Positions 57,705 to 64,000 of a stretch of DNA of 64,000 bases are shown piece after piece. Positions within the stretch are counted from its first letter, which is position 1, and each line of letters begins with the position of its first letter. The stretch is from Porticoccaceae bacterium (GTDB lineage Bacteria; Pseudomonadota; Gammaproteobacteria; Pseudomonadales; Porticoccaceae). Both the position numbers and the translations under genes were made by a program. The notes beneath the pieces are model-generated. The model saw only the letters and a list, made by a program, of their open reading frames with translations. It was not told the origin of the DNA and ran no database searches. Location: positions 48,336 through 112,335 of the forward strand of contig JAJFKC010000009.1 of NCBI GenBank assembly GCA_021773435.1, in the 5' to 3' direction.

Positions 57705-58151
57705 ATGTTTGAAGGTATTGATCGTGTCGCTATTGCTGTGAATGATCTTGATGAGGCGATGGTACGTTTTGCCACCTTGTTTAACACCACGTTTCAGGAA
57801 TTGCCGCCTAGCCCAGAGATGGGCATCAGGGCCTGTTACGGGGCCTCCGGATTAGAACTTGTTCAATCCACTAATCCGGACACAGAGCTGGGTAGGACAG
57901 TGGCCGAAAAAGGTGAGGGTCTCTGGGCCATGGTGTATCGCGTCGGTGATATGGACGAGGGCGTCAAGCATCTTAAATCACAGGGTATGCGGCAAATTGG
58001 TGAAATAAGAGTGGGTAAGATGCACGAAGTGATTTTTCATCCTAAAGATGCTCACGGGGTGATGATTGCCCTGGCCGCGTATCCGGATATTCATCCGGCT
58101 ACTGTAGCCATTAAAACTGGATATAAAGAAAAAGGTCTGTACGGGTTATGA
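57705..58151 (+). CDS. VOC-family protein (glyoxalase/methylmalonyl-CoA-epimerase-like)
   Basis: A 148-residue vicinal-oxygen-chelate protein. DRVAIAVNDLDEAMVRFATL opens the first beta-alpha-beta unit, and MVYRVGDMDEGVKHLKSQG the second. HEVIFHPKDAHGVMIAL carries a likely metal-binding end. This resembles methylmalonyl-CoA epimerases, but the first metal His of that family (near residue 7) is replaced by Ala/Val context, so the activity is uncertain. AGGAGAA precedes the ATG. It is co-directional with the phosphotransferase. Confidence 0.85.
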   Translation: MFEGIDRVAIAVNDLDEAMVRFATLFNTTFQELPPSPEMGIRACYGASGLELVQSTNPDTELGRTVAEKGEGLWAMVYRVGDMDEGVKHLKSQGMRQIGEIRVGKMHEVIFHPKDAHGVMIALAAYPDIHPATVAIKTGYKEKGLYGL

Positions 58152-58197
58152 CTCTCAGGTCAGGTACAGAATACTTTCAGTATTGTTTGTCGATTTG

Positions 58198-58971
58198 TTA
58201 TTTTTTAATAAATCGATAAACGAAACGATCAGTTTTTCGGCGTATTTTTTCATCAAATACATTTAGCGTTCTGCTGTCGTCCGGATTTCGTAGTAGATCA
58301 GACGCCTCATCAAAAATGAAGCCAGCGCGCTCAATATCCTGTCTGGCGAACACCTCGTCGATTCGATGCAGTGCCTGTGCCGCATCAACTCCTGTGTCTG
58401 CTCTGGCAGAGTGATCGATAATCGCCAGAATGCCACCAGGTTTCAAGCTTTCTGCAATTTGTCGAAAAAAGTTGTCTCTATCGACTTTCGGCCAATAATC
58501 TGCGGTGTAATAGATATCGTGATAGGTTAATGCCATCAGGATCATATCCAGCGATGCAGATTCAAGACCCAGACTACCTATTTCCGAAGTCATGCGGTTC
58601 ACATTAGCCAGGCGACCATTTTTAAAGCGAGCACTGGCTTCCTCGCCAACGAAACTCTCGTAGGATTTGTTGGTGTGAGAAATGACGTGCCCCGTCGGCC
58701 CCACCGCATAAGATAATATTTCAGCGTAATAACCCCCGCCTGAAAACAGGTCGAGCACTTTTATTCCCGGTTTTACCCCAAAAAACTGGAGCACCTGTGC
58801 AGGTTTGCTGGTCTTGTCACGTTCGCGATCAGCGTCACTTCTGGCAGGATTTTCTATGGCAGCCTTGAAAGGACTTGCTCCGTCCTGAGTTGATTGGGCC
58901 TCGGCTAAATTTGGGTAGGCCACCGCCAGGCCTGCGAGAATCAGTGCGAACGCCCTAATATTTTTTAACAT
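58198..58971 (-). CDS. Exported class I methyltransferase-fold protein
   Basis: A 257-residue protein with a cleavable Sec signal (MLKNIRAFALILAGLAVAYP, ending around ALA/AEA near residue 25). It then has a SAM-methyltransferase core: KVLDLFSGGGYYAEILSYAVG (motif I), SASLDMILMALTYHDIYY, and LKPGGILAIIDHSAR (motif III-like). It resembles the COG4798-type predicted methyltransferases. The periplasm lacks SAM, so either the signal is not cleaved, the protein uses another ligand, or the fold was repurposed. It is convergent with the VOC gene. Confidence 0.82.
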   Translation of the reverse strand: MLKNIRAFALILAGLAVAYPNLAEAQSTQDGASPFKAAIENPARSDADRERDKTSKPAQVLQFFGVKPGIKVLDLFSGGGYYAEILSYAVGPTGHVISHTNKSYESFVGEEASARFKNGRLANVNRMTSEIGSLGLESASLDMILMALTYHDIYYTADYWPKVDRDNFFRQIAESLKPGGILAIIDHSARADTGVDAAQALHRIDEVFARQDIERAGFIFDEASDLLRNPDDSRTLNVFDEKIRRKTDRFVYRFIKK

Positions 58972-59101
58972 CTTCTATCTCCGCTACGGTGAAGTGTTTC
59001 TATGCATTGTTCTCAGTAAATATATCAATGATTATTGAGGGAGGGGCGAGGGTCGGTACTCGATGTCGTCTAAGTACCATAACGCGGTTCCCATAAATTA
59101 T

Positions 59102-60370
59102 TTATTCTGATGCCGTCAGCGAGCCAACAATTTCTGTTTTTGGTATCTTAATCAATAAAACCAGCAGGGTTGCCAGTAGTAGGAAGCCAGAGAAGATATA
59201 AAAAGCCTCTTTGTAACCACCGAATACATCGCCGCTGTATCCGGCCAGAACAACGCCAAACCCGCCAAACACGGTGCTAAGTAAAATGCGGTAGGAAAGC
59301 AGGGCAGGTGTGTTGGCGGGGCCATAATAATTCGCCAGCATAGTTGTTGAGCCGACCAGACCCAGGCCAAAGCCAAGACCGAAAAATATCACCGAGGTGT
59401 AAAGCACAAATGGACTATGGGCATTGATGAGCAAGACCATGCCGATAAGTTCCAGCGCCATACCGATAAAAAACAGGGTGCGTGGTTCAATGGTGAAATC
59501 ACCCAGCATACCGGAGATAAATCTCCCGCTGGTGGTAAATACGCCTTGAATGCCCAGAGCAGAAGCCGCGATGATCGCCGTCATACCCATGTCTTTCACA
59601 TGCAGAATTAATTGGCTACCGATCATCATATGGCCGGTCACTGCCACTGAGCCAGCAAACAGAACGATCCAGTATGTGGGTTCCCGAAAGGCTTCTTTTA
59701 CCGTCCATTGCCGGGTGGTTTTATAAACTCCGACTTTATCACCAACTGCGGGTTGATCTTGTTCAGCGACACTAGCAGTAATGCCATCGATTGCCAGGCC
59801 TATATCCTCTGGATGATTGCGAACGAACAACCAGCTCAACAGAGATGAGAACAATGCCACCAGGCCGACAAAAAGCCAGACCGGCCGCCAGTCGCCCAGC
59901 AAATGGATTAGCCAGGTGAAGGTGGGCGCGCCAACCACACCGCCAAGCCCGCCTGCTGCCATAAAGATGCCCAACGCCATCGAACGGCGCTGGTTAAACC
60001 ACTGGGTTACCAGCTGCGTGCCCGGTAATACCGCCTGCATAGTCATGCCACAACCGAGAATGACGGCAGCACCGTAATAGATGGGTAAGGTGTGATAACG
60101 GTAGAGGATGCAAGCCCCAATAGCCGTGACAAAGCCGCCAGCGATTATGGTCAATCGGGGGCTAATTCTTTTCATCAGACTGGTTACTAACGGTCCCGCG
60201 AGGCCAATTACCATCGCCAGAATAGCGAAGCCAGTGGTGGCCTGTGCTCGGGTCCAGCCCAGGTCGTCAATCATTTCCGGCATCATCACACTAAGGCCAT
60301 AAAACACTGCGCCAACGGTAGCCATGTAGATAAAGCCAATAGTGCTTAGTAATATCCAGCCGTAATACAT
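59102..60370 (-). CDS. MFS transporter, monocarboxylate/OFA-like
   Basis: A 422-residue carrier with 12 predicted TM helices. GLSVMMPEMIDDLGWTRAQA and the second-half segment VKEAFREPTYWIVLFAGSVA are typical of the oxalate/formate antiporter and monocarboxylate-porter branch of MFS. FMAAGGLGGVVGAPTFTWLI is the motif of helices 4-5. The substrate is probably an organic acid; neighbours point to uptake of a carboxylic or aromatic compound for CoA-based degradation. Confidence 0.87.
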   Translation of the reverse strand: MYYGWILLSTIGFIYMATVGAVFYGLSVMMPEMIDDLGWTRAQATTGFAILAMVIGLAGPLVTSLMKRISPRLTIIAGGFVTAIGACILYRYHTLPIYYGAAVILGCGMTMQAVLPGTQLVTQWFNQRRSMALGIFMAAGGLGGVVGAPTFTWLIHLLGDWRPVWLFVGLVALFSSLLSWLFVRNHPEDIGLAIDGITASVAEQDQPAVGDKVGVYKTTRQWTVKEAFREPTYWIVLFAGSVAVTGHMMIGSQLILHVKDMGMTAIIAASALGIQGVFTTSGRFISGMLGDFTIEPRTLFFIGMALELIGMVLLINAHSPFVLYTSVIFFGLGFGLGLVGSTTMLANYYGPANTPALLSYRILLSTVFGGFGVVLAGYSGDVFGGYKEAFYIFSGFLLLATLLVLLIKIPKTEIVGSLTASE

Positions 60371-60583
60371 GGCGTGTCCGGTGTTGATTAAACCCGTGAA
60401 AGTGACTGCTTTGACGTGAAAGAGGGGTGCAGCTTAGTGCAAGTGCCCGATTCTAACGTGCCTGAGGTCAGTTAGCCCAATCATTTAGATAGCGCATCCC
60501 GGATCAGTTAATATAAATCATGACAGGAGTAGTTGGCCGCGAGTCGATTGCTTCGTTAAAAATTTTCGTCAAAAAAAGCGGCT

Positions 60584-61300
60584 TTAAAAAATCTCCGTCA
60601 GGAAATTCTCCAGCGCCTGCCATGATCGCCGATCCGCATCGGCATTGTATTTAATGCCCATTTTCGGCATATCGGCTTCGGGGTTGGTGAAACCATGCAT
60701 AGCGCCACCGTAGGTGTGTAATTGCCAGTCAACACCGGCGTCGGTCATCTCTTTTTCTAAGGCGACGACTTTGTCATTAGCCGTCATCGGGTCATCATGA
60801 CCATCCAGACACAACACTTTGGCTTTTATTTTCGGGTTGGAAATGTTACCTGGCGCATCAAACAAGCCATGGAAGCTGATCGCACCTTTTAGGTCTGCAC
60901 CGGTCCTTGCCAGGTCAAGAGCACAGAGTCCACCCAGGCAATAGCCCATTACCGCCATATTGCTGGCATCCACCTCTGCTTGCTCCCCGGCAACTGCCAG
61001 CGCCACGGCCATGCGGTTTTGTAACATGGCGCGATCATCCATAAGCGGCTGCATCATCTCTGTGTTTTCGTCGGGGCCACTGCCGTAGCGTCCCTTGCCG
61101 TACATATCCAGAGCAAAGCCCACATAGCCGAGTTCTGCGATTTGCTCAGCACGTTTGCATTCGAGCTCACCTCGACCCCACCAGGTATGGGCGATGATGA
61201 TGCCAGGCCCCGGCTTTTTTATACTATCGTCATAAGCGAGATAACCTTCTAGTAAAGTGTCACCGTCGTTATATTCGACCAGGCGGTGTTGAATGCTCAT
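60584..61300 (-). CDS. Dienelactone hydrolase family protein, second copy
   Basis: An alpha/beta-hydrolase of 238 residues from the ATG at 61300, chosen because an AGGGAA ribosome-binding site precedes it and the fold begins at MSIQHRLVEYNDGDTLLEG; an upstream ATG at 61390 would add an unlikely 30-residue leader. The nucleophile Cys is in GYCLGGLCALDLA, the Asp is in DGHDDPMTAN, and the His is in GGAMHGFTNPEA. Sequence similarity to the copy at 18630 is only at family level. Confidence 0.9.
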   Translation of the reverse strand: MSIQHRLVEYNDGDTLLEGYLAYDDSIKKPGPGIIIAHTWWGRGELECKRAEQIAELGYVGFALDMYGKGRYGSGPDENTEMMQPLMDDRAMLQNRMAVALAVAGEQAEVDASNMAVMGYCLGGLCALDLARTGADLKGAISFHGLFDAPGNISNPKIKAKVLCLDGHDDPMTANDKVVALEKEMTDAGVDWQLHTYGGAMHGFTNPEADMPKMGIKYNADADRRSWQALENFLTEIF

Positions 61301-61496
61301 GGTGGTTCCCTGTTTGTATTCAGTAAAAGGTGTAAAGGTTGATAGCGCGCCACTATGACAATGCTTGACCTGGTAAGTCAATCTCGTCACTTAGTATCGC
61401 AGCTTAGATCTGATCACTATTTCGCTTCTGAACAGCACTCTGATAGATGGTATTCTTGCCGCCGTTTAAAATTTACAACAGCAGTAGAGGTTGGCT

Positions 61497-62543
61497 ATGG
61501 GTCAAGAAGAAACAGCAGCGGGGCAGGACGAAAGGCCAGGTGTCGGTGATCAGTTACGGGCTGATCTCGCCAAATTTGTGGCAAAAAATTTTGGTGAACG
61601 CGCGCGAATGGAGAATGTCGAATCGATGCTCGGTGGTCATGCGGGGCTCACCTTCGGCTTTGATGTCCATGACGAAAAGGGCGTGTTACAGGGTGGCTAT
61701 ATAATCAAATTGGCACCCAAAGGCGTACGCCGCGAGGGAAATACCGATGTCTATCGAACCGCGCCCCTGTTAAACACGCTGCATGCAGCAGGTTTGCCAG
61801 TGCCCGCTGTGCCTTTCGCGTCGCCAGATGAAGATGAATTTGAAGTGCCTTATGTGGTGATGGAAAAACTCAGCGGCCGCGAGTTTTTTATCTGGGGGCC
61901 GGATGAGTCTTTCGACCTCAGTGACGACAAGGTCGCACCTCTGTGGCGGGATATGGCCGAAGTCCTGCCTCGTATCCATCAGGTTGACTGGCAGAGCAAA
62001 TTGCCCAACTGGGAAACTCCGCGACCGCTGTTGGAAGAGATCACTCGCTGGCAGCCCATTTATGCCAAGGCGCTGGAGCCAGAATGGATTGTCGCAGCTG
62101 ACCGCGCCCGCGAAGCGCTACTGGCTTCCATGCCGGATGAAAATCCCATCGGCATTGTTCACGGCGACTACCAGCCAGGCAATGGCCTGTTTCATGAAGG
62201 AAAACTCACCGGCGTTATCGACTGGGAGCTGGTACATATCGGCTCGGTACAACTGGATATCGGCTGGCTGATGTTCTGTGCTGACAAATCCTTCTGGACC
62301 GATAACATCATGCCCTGCGTGCCGGTCTCACCTGCTGAGCTGGCGGATATCTATCAGCGTGGTATGGGTAGACGCTTCGAAGATATCCTCTGGTACCAGG
62401 CCCTAGCGGCTTATCAACTGGGTTCCATCGCCTGCTTGAATGTGCGCTTGCATCGCAAAAAACAACGCATAGACCCCATGTGGGAGGAGTTCGCTCATAC
62501 GGTTACACGGTTCTATGATCGAGCTGTTGAGCTAATAAACTAA
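61497..62543 (+). CDS. APH-family phosphotransferase, second copy
   Basis: A kinase-like protein of 348 residues from ATG 61497, preceded by AGAGG at 6 nt. The Brenner motif is GIVHGDYQPGNGLFHEGK and the metal Asp is in TGVIDWELVHIGSVQLDIGW. The glycine-loop region (MLGGHAGLTFGFDV) and Lys (YIIKLAPKG) are present. It lies 100 nt upstream of an ACAD10/11-type dehydrogenase on the same strand, so the two probably form a split version of the kinase-dehydrogenase pair fused in ACAD10/11. Confidence 0.88.
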   Translation: MGQEETAAGQDERPGVGDQLRADLAKFVAKNFGERARMENVESMLGGHAGLTFGFDVHDEKGVLQGGYIIKLAPKGVRREGNTDVYRTAPLLNTLHAAGLPVPAVPFASPDEDEFEVPYVVMEKLSGREFFIWGPDESFDLSDDKVAPLWRDMAEVLPRIHQVDWQSKLPNWETPRPLLEEITRWQPIYAKALEPEWIVAADRAREALLASMPDENPIGIVHGDYQPGNGLFHEGKLTGVIDWELVHIGSVQLDIGWLMFCADKSFWTDNIMPCVPVSPAELADIYQRGMGRRFEDILWYQALAAYQLGSIACLNVRLHRKKQRIDPMWEEFAHTVTRFYDRAVELIN

Positions 62544-62643
62544 TATATAATATTTTAATAAACAGTTAGATGAAGTAATTAGTTAATGTAAATAATAGAT
62601 AAATAAATCTGTAATTAACGAAAACAGGAATGAGATAGACACG

Positions 62644-63804
62644 ATGATAGATTTCCAGTTGCCAGCCGACCTGCTGGTGCTTAAAGAACGTACCGATGAG
62701 TTCATTCGCAACATCGTTATGCCCTACGAAAACGACGCACGGCAGGAATACCACGGCCCCACTGATGAGCTGCGCATAGAGCTGGTGGCCAAGGCGAGAG
62801 AGGCCGGTTTGCTAGCTCCCCACGCGCCGAAACAATACGGTGGTCTGGGGCTGGATCATCGCAGTATGGCCGTGGTCTTCGAAGCGGCAGGATACTCAAC
62901 GCTTGGCCCGCTGGCGCTTAATATCCAGGCGCCTGATGAGGGTAATACCAACCTGCTTCACCAGGTCGCCACGCCGGAGCAAAAAGACCGCTGGCTGATA
63001 CCCATGGTACAGGGTCATATCCGCTCCGTGTTCTCCATGACTGAACCCGATGGTGGTGCGGGCTCCGACCCCTCCTTGATGAAGACTACGGCTACACCGG
63101 ATGGCGACGACTACATCATCAAAGGCCGCAAATGGTTTATCACCGGCATGCCTGGTGCCGGTTATCACATCATTATGGCTAAAACCCTTGATCACGAAGG
63201 TAACGATGTCGGCGTAACAATGTTTATATGCGATGCCGACACGCCCGGGATCGACATGGTGCGTATGCTCGATACCATCGATAGCAACTCACCCGGAGGC
63301 CACTGCGAGGTGGACTACAACGTCCGTATTCCTGCCGGTCAGATACTTGGCGAGGTAGGTAAAGGCTTCCGTTATGCCCAGGTTCGTCTCGGCCCGGCAC
63401 GTTTGACACACTGCATGCGCTGGCTCGGCGCAGCCCAGCGCGCCCACGATATTGCTACTGATTACGCCCGCACTAGACAAGCCTTCGGCAAAGCCATTAT
63501 CGAACACCAGGGCATCGGCTTTCAGCTAGCCGACAACAAGATCGACCTGCAAACATCACGGCTGATGACCTGGCACGGCTGCTGGCTGCTTGATCAGGGC
63601 GAGAAGGGCCAAACCGAAACCAGTATGTGTAAAGTGCATTGTTCAGAAGCTCTGAGCAGAGTAGTGGATCGATCTATGCAGGTGCTAGGGGCGAAGGGTA
63701 TTTGTACAGATACCGTAATTGAACGCATTTATCGCGATATAAGGGCATTCAGGATTTACGATGGGCCAAGTGAAGTGCATCGGTGGGTGCTGGCGCGGAG
63801 TTGA
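62644..63804 (+). CDS. Acyl-CoA dehydrogenase, ACAD10/11-like
   Basis: An FAD-dependent acyl-CoA dehydrogenase of 386 residues. FSMTEPDGGAGSDPSLMKT is the FAD/substrate segment, and EVGKGFRYAQVRLGPARLTH with HCMRWLGAAQRAHDIA resembles the ACAD11 middle domain closely. Near the C-terminus, the place of the usual catalytic Glu (YEG in most family members) reads YDG (RIYDGPSEVHRW), as in the ACAD10/11 group. This predicts an altered reaction such as handling of 4-phosphoacyl-CoA rather than simple beta-oxidation; that is inference. Confidence 0.93.
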   Translation: MIDFQLPADLLVLKERTDEFIRNIVMPYENDARQEYHGPTDELRIELVAKAREAGLLAPHAPKQYGGLGLDHRSMAVVFEAAGYSTLGPLALNIQAPDEGNTNLLHQVATPEQKDRWLIPMVQGHIRSVFSMTEPDGGAGSDPSLMKTTATPDGDDYIIKGRKWFITGMPGAGYHIIMAKTLDHEGNDVGVTMFICDADTPGIDMVRMLDTIDSNSPGGHCEVDYNVRIPAGQILGEVGKGFRYAQVRLGPARLTHCMRWLGAAQRAHDIATDYARTRQAFGKAIIEHQGIGFQLADNKIDLQTSRLMTWHGCWLLDQGEKGQTETSMCKVHCSEALSRVVDRSMQVLGAKGICTDTVIERIYRDIRAFRIYDGPSEVHRWVLARS

Positions 63805-64000
63805 GGCGTTGCGAGGCTAAGGGACGGTGATTTCTGTGGTGAATTAATCGAGTCCAACCCACTGCTGTCCCAGTTATTTTCATGTCTCATAATAGAGCCA
63901 GCTGAGGTGTTGTAAAAACCAGATCTGGTGGCGGCTTAAATAAAGCCATCAAGTCCCTTCTAGCAAATAAATTGATGTGGATGAGGCGACTCATTTGTTG
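63805..64000. other. 3'-terminal stretch with no recognised gene
   Basis: The last 196 nt carry no gene, RNA or terminator that I can support. A minus-strand frame is open from the edge for 38 codons to a stop at 63887, which might be the end of a gene lying beyond the window, but nothing in it is recognisable. Confidence 0.4.

Noticed and set aside
56607..62543. APH-family proteins as aminoglycoside-resistance genes
   Set aside because: Their motifs are of the ACAD10/11 kinase type and the context is acyl-CoA metabolism; no resistance or mobile context is present.
63887..64000. Minus-strand frame open from the right edge for 38 codons
   Set aside because: It could be the end of a neighbouring gene, but it has no recognisable motif and is too short to call.

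Overview
This window is about 64 kb of a chromosome from a free-living, aerobic gammaproteobacterium. The best fit is a marine heterotroph of the Cellvibrionales/Spongiibacteraceae type, but no 16S rRNA or other decisive marker is present, so the family-level placement is inference. The gammaproteobacterial signal comes from gene order: gltA facing sdhCDAB-sucAB-lpdA-sucCD, tig-clpP-clpX-lon-hupB-ppiD, a mltD/yafS-like/rnhA/dnaQ neighbourhood, a DUF934 gene overlapping cysI, and a DUF2835 protein. Most of the window is core chromosome. I see no prophage, CRISPR array, plasmid function or rRNA. The one clear mobile element is an IS3-family insertion.

Layout. (1) 1-4427, minus strand: a tightly packed signalling operon of PP2C phosphatase, membrane Ser/Thr kinase with a C-terminal HAMP domain, membrane-anchored polysaccharide deacetylase, and a TPR-type lipoprotein that runs off the left edge. 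(2) 4525-17614: the TCA block, with gltA divergent from sdhCDAB-sucA-sucB-lpdA-sucC-sucD, a strong terminator after sucD, and a long sdh leader carrying three tandem 11-bp repeats. (3) 17754-31031: mixed housekeeping and metabolism (PhzF-like, dienelactone hydrolase, DUF2835, crotonase, Nudix, htpG behind a sigma-32-type promoter, gpsA, sixA, folE, prmB, aroC, an HcaT-like MFS carrier, an alcohol dehydrogenase, a small lipoprotein). (4) 31124-41536: a mannose-6-phosphate-isomerase-like protein, tRNA-Leu(UAG), and the proteostasis block tig, clpP, clpX, lon, hupB, ppiD. (5) 41743-46636: mltD split by a 1.27-kb IS3-family element, then a yafS-like methyltransferase, rnhA and dnaQ. (6) 46832-54295: a stand-alone relative of the ChpA/PilL N-terminus, a membrane protein, sohB, a CPA2 antiporter, DUF934-cysI, and a 52-residue membrane protein. 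(7) 54442-63804: an accessory catabolic region with two luciferase-like monooxygenases, two APH-family phosphotransferases, a VOC protein, an exported methyltransferase-fold protein, an MFS carrier, a second dienelactone hydrolase and an ACAD10/11-type acyl-CoA dehydrogenase.

How the genes work together. The TCA block supplies a nearly contiguous route from citrate synthesis, 2-oxoglutarate and succinyl-CoA to fumarate. The proteostasis block couples nascent-chain folding (tig) to ClpXP and Lon degradation and to periplasmic folding (PpiD), with heat-shock-type promoters visible upstream of htpG and lon. The most hypothesis-rich parts are the left-edge kinase/phosphatase/deacetylase operon, the ChpA-like orphan, and the right-end set in which an APH-family kinase lies just upstream of an ACAD10/11-type dehydrogenase. 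That pair resembles, in split form, the fused mammalian ACAD10/11 proteins and the Pseudomonas Lva kinase/dehydrogenase pair that handle 4-hydroxyacyl-CoAs. I did not find a clearly new defence or mobile system.
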